Shown: one piece after another, positions 7,674 to 13,993 of the stretch
Layout: each line of letters starts with the position of its first letter
Position numbering within the stretch: position 1 is the stretch's first letter
Origin: an uncultured Peptostreptococcaceae bacterium
GTDB lineage: Bacteria; Bacillota; Clostridia; Peptostreptococcales; Anaerovoracaceae
DNA length: 33,909 nt
Assembly: GCA_949740445.1 (NCBI GenBank)
Contig: CATJIF010000095.1
Span: 1-33,909 of the forward strand
Direction of reading: 5' to 3'
Notes under the pieces: generated by a model
The model's input: the letters and a program-made list of their open reading frames with translations, nothing else
Told to the model about the DNA's origin: nothing
The model's database searches: none
Translations under genes and position numbers: made by a program

Positions 7674-9251
7674 ATGGCATTTGGCTTTTTTAAAAAACAG
7701 GAAACCGCCGACATCTTGTTTACGAACGGCACAATTTACACGATGGACCCCGACCAGCCAAACGCGCAGGCCATAGCCTGCAAAGATGGCCGCATTCTGG
7801 CTCTGGGCGACCGACAGCAGCTTAATTCCCTGGTTTCCAACCGCACAGAAATCATCGACCTGCAGGGGCAAACAATGCTGCCGGGCTTTGTAAAGCTGAA
7901 CAGCGCTCTCGCCCAGGAAGCCTTTCTCCCCACCTGCATCCCCCTGTCCCAATTGCCCGGGCCGCAGCAGGCGCTGACTTTTGACAAAGAAATCGAAGCT
8001 GCCAAAGCCTCTGCAAAAGAAAAAGCTGCTGCAAAAGAACCGGCTTCTGACGACAGCGAAGCTCTGTGGGAAAACGCCGCCACCCTGCTTTCCCGCGTAC
8101 CGTTTTTAGCAAAAATCGCGTTTTATTTGCAGACCCAGCCTGTCGCGCAAGAGCCGGAACAACAAAGCGAATCACATTCCCCGCGGGGTTTGTTTTTCTA
8201 TGGCGGTTGCCGCTCCCAGCTGGCCGGATGTTCGCGCAAAGAGATTCGCGCCGCGCTGGATCTCATTTGCCCCGACCGGCCACTGCTGATTCTGTTGGAA
8301 GAGGGAAGCCTCTGCCTTTTGAATACCCGTGGCGCCAATGCCGTGCAAACAGCCGCGGAGGAGGACAGCGTTACGCACCTCTCCATCGACTACATCGTTT
8401 CGGTCATCGCTGCGCCGGATTTCGAAGCCTATCAGCAGACCGTCGCCGCGCAGGGAGCCGCCCTTGCCCAAAAGGGCTATACTACTGTCTTTGACTGCCT
8501 CTCCCGCGACTATCCGCAAAGCCTCTATCGCAGCTGCCTGCAGGAGCTTTTGCTGGAAGAACAACTGACGCAGCGTTACTTTGCCGCCTACTTTCTGCGC
8601 GAACCGGAAGAAACCGCCCTCCTTCTGCACAAGCTGCGCCAACGCCAGACCGACTGCACTGAGCTGCAGGATATGATCCGCTGCGACGCGCTTCATATTG
8701 ATATAGGACCTGCCAGCACTGCCAGCTCTGCCGGTGTTGCCGGCACCCCTGGTGCTTTAGGAGTTTCCGATGTTTCTGAAACTGCCGCACAGGTGCTTAC
8801 GATTTCCGAAAGCCACTTGCAGGAGCTTTGCGTCCATGCCGCTGACATCGGCTGCAACCTGATGCTGACCGCCAGTGGCCAGGATGCCGCACAGGCCTGT
8901 GCGCAGGCACTGTGCGGCGTCCGCAACCAAGGATATAAAAAGAACGCCGCCATCTTCGCATACAGCAGCGTTGCTTCGGAAGATGATATCCGCGAACAGC
9001 TGCCGACAGACGAATGCTTCCTCGAAAAGCATCTGTTGCCAGAATCCGCAAATTCTACCGCCCAGGCCATCGATCGCCTGACAGTGGACGCCGCAGAAGC
9101 GCTTCGCATGTCGCATCTGTTAGGCTCGCTGCAAAAGGGAAAGGCCGCCGACTTTACGGTGCTCCCCTGCGATCCCCACCAGCAAAGCCTTAGCGAATTT
9201 TTGCAGACACCCGCTTCGTTTACCGTCGTCGCCGGAAAACTCATCCGATAG
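7674..9251 (+). CDS. Amidohydrolase family 3 (YtcJ-like) protein lacking the metal-binding histidines
   Basis: The N-terminus (ADILFTNGTIYTMDPDQPNAQ, DGRILALG, EIIDLQGQTMLPGF) and C-terminus (RLTVDAAEALRMSHLLGSLQKGKAADFTVL) match the small beta-sandwich and closing segments of YtcJ-type amidohydrolases. The length of 525 residues is near family size. Where active members have GF(I/V)DxHxH, this protein has GFVKLNSA (residues 71-78), so both histidines are gone. The later VHAxGD-type segment reads LMLTASGQDA, and the usual metal-site lysine and aspartate region is unrecognisable. An Ala/Lys-rich insert lies near residues 107-130. The frame is open throughout with AAGGAGG 6 bases before the ATG, so it looks translated. 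It is probably a pseudo-enzyme with a non-catalytic or new role. It is the only plus-strand gene in this block, inserted between spoIIE and tilS. Confidence 0.7.
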   Translation: MAFGFFKKQETADILFTNGTIYTMDPDQPNAQAIACKDGRILALGDRQQLNSLVSNRTEIIDLQGQTMLPGFVKLNSALAQEAFLPTCIPLSQLPGPQQALTFDKEIEAAKASAKEKAAAKEPASDDSEALWENAATLLSRVPFLAKIAFYLQTQPVAQEPEQQSESHSPRGLFFYGGCRSQLAGCSRKEIRAALDLICPDRPLLILLEEGSLCLLNTRGANAVQTAAEEDSVTHLSIDYIVSVIAAPDFEAYQQTVAAQGAALAQKGYTTVFDCLSRDYPQSLYRSCLQELLLEEQLTQRYFAAYFLREPEETALLLHKLRQRQTDCTELQDMIRCDALHIDIGPASTASSAGVAGTPGALGVSDVSETAAQVLTISESHLQELCVHAADIGCNLMLTASGQDAAQACAQALCGVRNQGYKKNAAIFAYSSVASEDDIREQLPTDECFLEKHLLPESANSTAQAIDRLTVDAAEALRMSHLLGSLQKGKAADFTVLPCDPHQQSLSEFLQTPASFTVVAGKLIR

Positions 9252-9280
9252 CATCCGCCGCCGATCGCCGCTGCAACGCG

Positions 9281-9320
9281 AAAGAACGCCGCCGTACCTT
9301 TTGTACGAGTGGCGTTCTTT
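9281..9320. terminator. Bidirectional terminator between convergent genes
   Basis: Perfect 10-bp stem AAAGAACGCC (9281-9290) / GGCGTTCTTT (9311-9320), with an inner GTAC/GTAC pairing in the loop. It follows the amidohydrolase-like stop by 30 bases and lies after the spoIIE stop on the other strand. The U-rich side is part of the stem rather than a separate tail, so termination strength is uncertain. Confidence 0.55.
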
Positions 9321-9417
9321 CTGATAAAGAGATATATGAGTATTTGCCAAAGGAGGAATGTTTCCTTTGAGGGCAAATCCTTAGGGTAAGCCGTTATCAG
9401 CAGCACGGTTTTGCTGC
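9321..9417. other. Cluster of nested hairpins between spoIIE and the amidohydrolase-like gene
   Basis: CTGATAA (9321-9327) can pair with TTATCAG (9394-9400). Inside this, ATTTGCC (9342-9348) pairs with GGCAAAT (9372-9378) and AAAGGA (9349-9354) with TCCTTT (9363-9368). A further hairpin, GCAGCA (9400-9405) / TGCTGC (9412-9417), follows. No gene is evident here. It could be a structured 3' untranslated region of either convergent transcript or a small RNA; the strand cannot be decided from sequence. Confidence 0.4.
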
Positions 9418-9434
9418 GCATCGAAAGCAGTTCC

Positions 9435-11237
9435 TTACGAAACCACCACTACCACGGCGGTCATATCGTCCTTTTCTCTGATTCCGCAGCGCTCTGAGGC
9501 TTTGTTGATAACCAGATCGGCAAGCGTCTGCGGGTCGCTGGACTGCAGCGCTTCAATGGTGTCGGTCAACCATTCAATCCCCTCGCTGCGTCCAGCCTCT
9601 GTAATGCCATCGGAGAGTAAAAACAGCTGATCGCCGCGCCGCAGCCGGCATTTTACCGAAGGCACGGAAATATCGCCCACGATCCCCATGGGAAGCGCCG
9701 GAATCTTAACCGCTTCTACCTGGCCGTTTCGCTTGATAAACGTTACAGCCGCTCCGATCTTATATAATTGTAATTCCCCTGTGAACAAATCGAGCAGCGC
9801 CAGATCCAGTGTGGAATACACCTCGTCCTGCGCTTTATACAGTAAAATGGAGTTCATAATCCGCAGCGCTAGCTCTGGCTGAAACCCGGCGGACAGCAGT
9901 CGATAGATCGTCTGCACCGTCAGATTGCTCTCTTCAGCCGCGCGCTGTCCGTTTCCCATGCCGTCGCTGAGCGCCACCGCATACTGGCCCCTGTTGATCT
10001 CCGCACAGTGCACGCTGTCGCCCGACACCTGCCCGTCTCTTGCATATCCAGCCCTTCCCACACGCAGGCGATACCTGGCCGCCCGCTTAACAGGCAACGC
10101 CACCGGTCCGCGAAGCTCGTCGGAAAGCCGCTCCACAGCATCCGCCATCCCCTTGAATTGATAGGCCATAATCATGCGCCCGCTGTGTATGTGTGGGTCT
10201 TCCACGAAAGGCTCGCGGTGCAAAATGTACGCCCGCGACAGATATTGAAACGTTTGCTGATAGCCCTTCAGCGTCTTTAAAATATTCTGCTTGGCCGCCA
10301 GGTTGTAGCCGCTGGATTGCGCCGCCGGCGGAAATATCTGCCGCAAGCGCCGTGCCAAGGGCGGCGGCGTTGCCAAAAACAGGACGGATGCCAGAAGCGG
10401 AACGTAAATCGGCGTATACAGCGCCGGCATCCCCTCAGCCATCCCGAAAAAAAGCGTTACAGCGGAAAACCCAAACGCCGCAAGCAGCGGCGTTTCCCCC
10501 GCGCAAAGCCCCGCTGCCATGCCGCCGCAGGCTAACACTCCGATCAGTGAAGGCCCTGCCGCATTCAGCGCCGACGACAGGATGCCGCCGATGACGCCCG
10601 CCATAGCGCCTTCCTTTACTCCACCGCTATGGCCGATCCACAGGGTAAGCAGAAACGCTCCTGCCTGCGTCAGCTGCAGGCTTCCGGCAAGCCCTGGCAA
10701 GCGCGAAATCAACGGCATTGCAATCCCCTGCAGCAGCAAAAGGCCTGTACAGACTAAAACGATGATCCCCTCCGGATGGCCCAGCGGCAGGCGCCCCACC
10801 TGAAGAAATGCGTACAGCTTAAAAAATATGTAGGAAAAACCAATCACCAGACAGGCTTCTGCCACCAGTTCCTCCATGCCATAGCGATACAGCAGGTGCA
10901 GCCGCAGCAATGCGGCAATTTTTACGCCCTCGTAGACCACTGCCCCGATCAACGCCTTTGTTACCATGGCTGGCTGGTATTCTCTCAGTAAAAAGAGGAC
11001 CAGCCACACTGCCGCCACCGCAATCGCATCGGCCCACAGCGCCGTGCTTCCCCATCGGTTGAGGCAGAGCCCCGCAATACACAGCAGCGCCGCTTTCCAT
11101 CCGCTGCATTTTCCGCCCACAATCACGGTGAGCAGCGCCGCCGGGCAGGGGTACATGCTTCCATAAAGCGCAAATCTTCCTGCGGCCAGCGCCAGCGCCC
11201 CCGACATCCCCCACATCAGCCAGTGATTTTTTTCCAT
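9435..11237 (-). CDS. spoIIE: Stage II sporulation protein E (membrane PP2C phosphatase), short form
   Basis: SpoIIE sits at the asymmetric division septum and dephosphorylates SpoIIAA to release sigma-F in the forespore. Here about residues 7-292 are a series of hydrophobic segments (roughly ten). A PP2C domain follows: SGDS (405-408), VALSDGMGNG (421-430), LLDLFTGELQLYKIGAA and LFLLSDGITEAG near the end. Total length is 600 residues against about 800 or more in Bacillus; the region between membrane part and phosphatase is only about 100 residues. The start is the ATG at 11237 because the upstream in-frame starts (11267 and 11282) overlap or precede the promoter -10 box. GGGAG lies 11 bases and GGGG 3 bases upstream. 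The downstream neighbour tilS matches the Bacillus gene order. Confidence 0.93.
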   Translation of the reverse strand: MEKNHWLMWGMSGALALAAGRFALYGSMYPCPAALLTVIVGGKCSGWKAALLCIAGLCLNRWGSTALWADAIAVAAVWLVLFLLREYQPAMVTKALIGAVVYEGVKIAALLRLHLLYRYGMEELVAEACLVIGFSYIFFKLYAFLQVGRLPLGHPEGIIVLVCTGLLLLQGIAMPLISRLPGLAGSLQLTQAGAFLLTLWIGHSGGVKEGAMAGVIGGILSSALNAAGPSLIGVLACGGMAAGLCAGETPLLAAFGFSAVTLFFGMAEGMPALYTPIYVPLLASVLFLATPPPLARRLRQIFPPAAQSSGYNLAAKQNILKTLKGYQQTFQYLSRAYILHREPFVEDPHIHSGRMIMAYQFKGMADAVERLSDELRGPVALPVKRAARYRLRVGRAGYARDGQVSGDSVHCAEINRGQYAVALSDGMGNGQRAAEESNLTVQTIYRLLSAGFQPELALRIMNSILLYKAQDEVYSTLDLALLDLFTGELQLYKIGAAVTFIKRNGQVEAVKIPALPMGIVGDISVPSVKCRLRRGDQLFLLSDGITEAGRSEGIEWLTDTIEALQSSDPQTLADLVINKASERCGIREKDDMTAVVVVVS

Positions 11238-11265
11238 ATCCCCGTTTTCTCCCTTCTGCTTCTCC

Positions 11266-11299
11266 ATTATAGCCTGTCCCAAAGGAAAAGGATGTCGAA
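11266..11299 (-). promoter_or_regulatory. Spo0A-type sigma-A promoter of spoIIE
   Basis: A perfect TATAAT lies on the minus strand at 11271-11266, but no -35 box lies 16-18 bases upstream. Instead TTCGACA (11299-11293) ends 21 bases upstream of the -10; its last six bases resemble a -35 box. Widened spacing with a 0A box over the -35 region is the known design of the Spo0A-activated spoIIG and spoIIE promoters of Bacillus subtilis. It fixes the spoIIE start codon downstream. Confidence 0.75.
11293..11299 (+). promoter_or_regulatory. Spo0A box (TGTCGAA)
   Basis: Exact match on the plus strand to the consensus TGTCGAA bound by phosphorylated Spo0A. It overlaps the -35 region of the spoIIE promoter. 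Two weaker relatives (TTCGAG at 11315-11320 and 11325-11330, one helical turn apart) lie just upstream of the promoter and might be low-affinity sites. Confidence 0.7.
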
Positions 11300-11419
11300 A
11301 CCCGTCGGGGGAATTTCGAGTATATTCGAGCTTTTCCGCAGCGCATTATTCTTCCGCCACACAAAAAAGCAGCCCCACAGCGGCGGGTACTGCCGCACTG
11401 CGAAACTGCCTTCTTATCT

Positions 11420-11457
11420 GATGTTACACCTTTGATGTTACACGTTCGATGTTGCGC
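11420..11457. repeat. Three copies of a 10-bp motif at 14-bp period
   Basis: GATGTTACAC at 11420-11429 and 11434-11443, and GATGTTGCGC at 11448-11457. The copies start every 14 bases and lie between the stop of the membrane-protein gene and the spoIIE promoter. They could be operator-like sites or a simple tandem expansion; the spacing is not a whole helical turn. Confidence 0.6.
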
Positions 11458-11505
11458 ATATAACATGCCGCACTTCCTGTGCTGCTCTTGCGCTGGTGGT
11501 AAAGC

Positions 11506-11997
11506 TTACATCATCTGCACCACGCCAATGATGCTGTGCGAGCCGACCGTCATAATGATGCCCGCCATTACCACTCCCAGCAAAATGGCTGGGATGGCTG
11601 ATTTTAAGCGCAGATCCAAAAGCAGCGCCAGCACGCTGCCCGACCACACACCAGTGCCCGGCAGTGGCACGCCTACAAACAGCATCAGCCCCCACGGACC
11701 GTATTTGTGAATCACGTCCGCCTTGCTGAGAATTTTCTTTTGATAGCGATGCACCCAAGGGCCGAGCCATTTTGTCTGCTCTGCCCAGCGGATTACCCAG
11801 CGCCCGAATACGATGACAAAGGGCACGGGTATTACATTGCCGATAATGCAGATGATGAGCGACAGCATCCAGTTCATTCCCAACGCTGCCCCTAACACCA
11901 CGCCGCCCCGAAGCTCGATGAAAGGAATCATCGACACGATCAGCAGCGCCAGTTCCGGCTCTAAATAATCCGCTAATATATTGCTTAATTCATTCAT
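11506..11997 (-). CDS. Small multidrug-export-family membrane protein (COG2426-like)
   Basis: A 163-residue integral membrane protein with about four hydrophobic segments. The motif IPFIELRGGVVLGAALG (about residues 24-40) is characteristic of the Sm_multidrug_ex family (Pfam PF06695, COG2426). VGVPLPGTGVWSGS lies in the second half, and this glycine/proline-rich pair of motifs is duplicated in the family. The family name suggests export of small drugs, but the function is poorly tested. GAGG 7 bases before the ATG at 11997 supports the start. It follows the VanZ-like gene by 13 bases on the same strand, so the two are almost certainly co-transcribed. spoIIE follows 268 bases later with its own promoter. 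Confidence 0.85.
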   Translation of the reverse strand: MNELSNILADYLEPELALLIVSMIPFIELRGGVVLGAALGMNWMLSLIICIIGNVIPVPFVIVFGRWVIRWAEQTKWLGPWVHRYQKKILSKADVIHKYGPWGLMLFVGVPLPGTGVWSGSVLALLLDLRLKSAIPAILLGVVMAGIIMTVGSHSIIGVVQMM

Positions 11998-12010
11998 ACT
12001 CTGTCCTCAA

Positions 12011-12625
12011 TTATATCCTGTCCTCGAAATTCGCCGCCTGATCTGGTTTGCTATCTTTAGGGCTTGGACCATATCCAAGACATTTTTCTCCGCTCTGGCC
12101 CTCGCCACAACTGACACTGCCTCCCTGGCCGCATCCGCGGCTGTTCTCACCGTTCCTGCCCGTACTTGTGCATCGGTATTGGCAGTAGCAGGCTGCCAGC
12201 CGGCGATACAGGTGCAGCAAAATTGCCGCTGCGGCAACTCCTGCGGCCCAGCCGCAGGCATCATAGCCTAAATCCCGCACGCGGCCGCTTCTTCCCGGCA
12301 CAAAGCGCTGATGAAACTCATCGGCGCAAGAATACAAAAAACACACGCCAGGTGCGTAAATTCCTACCGCCAAATAAGAAAAAAATCCCAGCGCTGCATA
12401 CAGATAAATGTGCGCCCATTTGCGCATGCTGCTTGCCATACTATTGGTAATCATCGGCGTCAGCCATGTCAGCGGCGTCCCCTGCAGCCACTGCCTTACC
12501 CGCTCGCTCAATCCGAGGGATTCTGCGCCGGTCTGCGCAGAAAACCGAAAAATAATTACGGCAATCGCTATCATGGCGACCGCGGCAATCACATTCTTGC
12601 TTCTTCTTTTGTTAATCTCTCCCAT
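12011..12625 (-). CDS. VanZ-like membrane protein with an odd Cys/Gly-rich tail (possible frameshift)
   Basis: Membrane protein with the VanZ signature: RKWAHIYLYAALGF (about residues 68-81), then CADEFHQRFVPGRSGRVRDLGYDACG (about 100-125), in four hydrophobic segments. VanZ relatives give low-level teicoplanin resistance in enterococci; most homologues have no defined role. After about residue 145 the reading becomes Cys/Gly/Ser-rich (six Cys in about 40 residues), unlike the family. Another frame of the same strand stays open to a TGA at 12009-12007 and encodes an Ala/Arg/Val-rich helical tail (around DAAREAVSVVARARAEKN). A one-base error or real frameshift near 12180 is therefore possible. 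The ATG at 12625 has only a weak upstream purine run. A good promoter lies at 12718-12746. Confidence 0.75.
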   Translation of the reverse strand: MGEINKRRSKNVIAAVAMIAIAVIIFRFSAQTGAESLGLSERVRQWLQGTPLTWLTPMITNSMASSMRKWAHIYLYAALGFFSYLAVGIYAPGVCFLYSCADEFHQRFVPGRSGRVRDLGYDACGWAAGVAAAAILLHLYRRLAACYCQYRCTSTGRNGENSRGCGQGGSVSCGEGQSGEKCLGYGPSPKDSKPDQAANFEDRI

Positions 12626-12717
12626 GTCTTTTCTGTTTTCGCCTGTGTAAAACGTCCCCTTTCTGCTTGTACTGCAACGAATGCAGGGCCTTTTTCCGCC
12701 CGCATAAATTGACCTTA

Positions 12718-12746
12718 ATCATACCATATTTTTACTGACTTCTCAA
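12718..12746 (-). promoter_or_regulatory. Sigma-A-type promoter for the VanZ-like / membrane-protein operon
   Basis: Minus-strand TTGAGA (12746-12741), a 17-base spacer, TATGAT (12723-12718). Transcription would start near 12711, leaving a leader of about 85 bases before the VanZ-like ATG. Confidence 0.65.
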
Positions 12747-13141
12747 GGATAACATCGCTGTATAACAATATTGTAACATTCTGCACCTTGCAACTGGCTG
12801 TCTGCTCCCTGTCTTTCTTTTCTATTTTAAAAGCGACACAGCATGACAAAATTCCCGTTTTTCTTATTTTTAATATTCTCCGGCAAAACACATTGATACC
12901 GCAACCATGCTCCATACTGCAAAGGCTTTCAATCCGATAACGTTTTATATATACGCAGCTTCCCTTCCGCCCTGCCGCTTTCTATGCCTTAAAAATACGT
13001 TGTCCCTTCTCTCGATTTTATAATGGGAAAATGCAGCTTCCTTCTGCGCTTTTCCTTTTTTATCGGATCGCATAAATTTTACAGACAAAAAATACAGCCA
13101 CATTACTGCTTCCTGTATTTCTGCACTTCTGCATTTCTGCC
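12747..13141. other. Non-coding stretch, nothing identified
   Basis: No supported gene. Short open frames on the minus strand here overlap the promoters at either side and have no ribosome binding sites. A short TTTCTGCA-like run occurs around 13114-13139. The region separates the minus-strand VanZ-like operon promoter from the plus-strand promoter at 13181, so it is a divergent spacer. Confidence 0.4.
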
Positions 13142-13209
13142 AAAAAAATAAAAAAATTTTTAAAATATATATTTTTTATATTGAGATATGCAAAACACAT
13201 TGCTATAAT
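13142..13209 (+). promoter_or_regulatory. Strong sigma-A-type promoter with upstream A/T tract
   Basis: TTGAGA (13181-13186), a 17-base spacer, and a perfect TATAAT (13204-13209). Immediately upstream, 13142-13180 is almost entirely A and T with phased runs, as in an UP element or curved DNA. It should drive the small coiled-coil protein gene, with transcription from about 13216. Confidence 0.75.
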
Positions 13210-13229
13210 GAAACCACAAACCATAAAAA

Positions 13230-13334
13230 ATACTCTGATCCGAATGCAAACACGCGCGGGTTTGCAGTCCACAATTCATATAAATGCTCAGCAAACCATC
13301 GCTAAAGAGCGCGTGCACATCGGTCCAAGAGTAT
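13230..13334 (+). promoter_or_regulatory. Structured 5' leader of the coiled-coil protein mRNA
   Basis: ATACTCT (13230-13236) is complementary to AGAGTAT (13328-13334), with CCGA/TCGG able to extend the pairing inward, closing a domain of about 105 bases. Inside are a perfect hairpin TGCAAAC (13245-13251) / GTTTGCA (13260-13266) and a small hairpin CGCT-AAAG-AGCG (13300-13311). The ribosome binding site (AGGAGG) lies 18 bases after the closing stem. It matches no riboswitch class that I recognise. The structure is inferred by eye. Confidence 0.45.
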
Positions 13335-13363
13335 CTATATTTCAATACCACAGGAGGTTCCAA

Positions 13364-13684
13364 ATGGGAAGACCAAAGGGAAGTAAAAATAAGAAGAGTG
13401 CTGCAACATCTGCTGCCTTTGCTGACTTCGATCAGCAAATCGCCGCAGCGGAAGCGTCTATCGACGAGTTGCAAAAAGAACTGGCGCAACTGAACGATAG
13501 CGTAAAAACCAAGAAAGCCGAGCTGAAGGCTGCCAATAAAGCACTGGTTGCACTTCAGAAGAAAGAGGCTGCTGCTGCCGAAGCAAAGGAGGCGGCAAAG
13601 AGAGCTGTTGAGGCGCAGCAGGTCGCCGAGGCCTTTTTAGCCAGTGGAAAAAGCTTCGACGAAATTATGGCGGCACTTTCATAA
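13364..13684 (+). CDS. Small basic coiled-coil protein with AT-hook-like N-terminus
   Basis: A 106-residue cytoplasmic protein. The N-terminus MGRPKGSKNKK carries a GRP core flanked by lysines, like an AT-hook that grips the minor groove of A/T-rich DNA. Residues about 22-90 are Ala/Glu/Lys/Gln-rich with heptad-like hydrophobic spacing (IDELQKELAQLNDSVKTKK and on), a likely long coiled coil. The C-terminus is FLASGKSFDEIMAALS. The ATG at 13364 has AGGAGG 7 bases upstream. An AT-hook joined to an oligomerising coiled coil is the general plan of some nucleoid proteins, for example the Lsr2/H-NS type with the order reversed. A DNA-organising role is inference. No enzyme motif is present. A strong promoter and structured leader suggest an abundant, regulated product. 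Confidence 0.8.
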   Translation: MGRPKGSKNKKSAATSAAFADFDQQIAAAEASIDELQKELAQLNDSVKTKKAELKAANKALVALQKKEAAAAEAKEAAKRAVEAQQVAEAFLASGKSFDEIMAALS

Positions 13685-13750
13685 CCATCCGCTTCATAAC
13701 TATCCGCCATCAGAACATGTTAAATGGAGGATTCAGCCGTAAAACCGACG

Positions 13751-13827
13751 ATATATTTTCTGCAGCCATGCCGCAGGATACGAACCTGCGCCGCTATTAC
13801 ACCGGTGCGCATGGTCTATATTTTCTG
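13751..13827. repeat. 12-bp direct repeats around a tRNA-like hairpin element
   Basis: TATATTTTCTGC occurs at 13751-13762 and 13816-13827. Between the copies, CCATGC (13765-13770) pairs with GCATGG (13808-13813). Nested inside is CGCAGG (13771-13776) / CCTGCG (13784-13789) with a 7-base loop. Read on the minus strand the loop is TTCGTAT, resembling a tRNA T-arm, but the D and anticodon arms are missing, so this is not a functional tRNA. It may be a degenerate tRNA fragment or a tiny mobile element. Confidence 0.45.
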
Positions 13828-13873
13828 CTGCTTCTTGCATTTCGAGGAAATATCTTCGCCGGTTTTTCCTTTT

Positions 13874-13909
13874 AAAAAATGTAGCTGCCCTTCTGGGCTG
13901 CTGCATTTT
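13874..13909. terminator. Bidirectional intrinsic terminator
   Basis: AAATG(T/C)AGC-type stem of 14 positions with one mismatch and one G-U pair, tetraloop TTCT at 13891-13894, an A-run before and a T-run after. It lies between the plus-strand coiled-coil gene and the minus-strand nucleotidyltransferase gene and can serve both. Confidence 0.75.
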
Positions 13910-13937
13910 TCTATCTGTCTGTATTGATAACTACGCG

Positions 13938-13968
13938 GCATTGCTATCGCTTTTAGCAATGCTTTTTT
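13938..13968 (+). terminator. Intrinsic terminator
   Basis: Perfect 9-bp stem GCATTGCTA (13938-13946) / TAGCAATGC (13954-13962) followed by six T residues (13963-13968). It is plus-strand only and backs up the terminator at 13874-13909. Confidence 0.8.
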
Positions 13969-13993
13969 GTAATAAAACGACCCGTTTTTCCAT

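Noticed and set aside
8693-9421. A 242-codon minus-strand open frame opposite the end of the amidohydrolase-like gene
   Set aside because: The frame runs across the terminator hairpins and is antisense to an ORF with a clear start and family similarity; its sequence is low-complexity Ala/Ser/Cys-rich.
12006-12023. A TATAAT in a context matching the spoIIE promoter at 16 of 18 positions (11262-11279)
   Set aside because: As a promoter it would start transcription only a few bases before the ATG at 11997 and exclude its ribosome binding site. The upstream Spo0A box is absent, so the resemblance is probably chance.
12715-12915. A 66-codon minus-strand open frame in the spacer
   Set aside because: It covers the VanZ-operon promoter (12718-12746), lacks a ribosome binding site and has no protein-like pattern.
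13060-13272. A 70-codon minus-strand open frame with a hydrophobic stretch
   Set aside because: It is antisense to the A/T tract, strong promoter and leader of the coiled-coil gene; the hydrophobic run comes from A/T-rich codons.
13765-13813. A complete tRNA gene
   Set aside because: A T-arm-like hairpin and a 6-bp acceptor-like stem exist, but there is no D-arm, no anticodon arm and the T-loop has a T at the usual A58.
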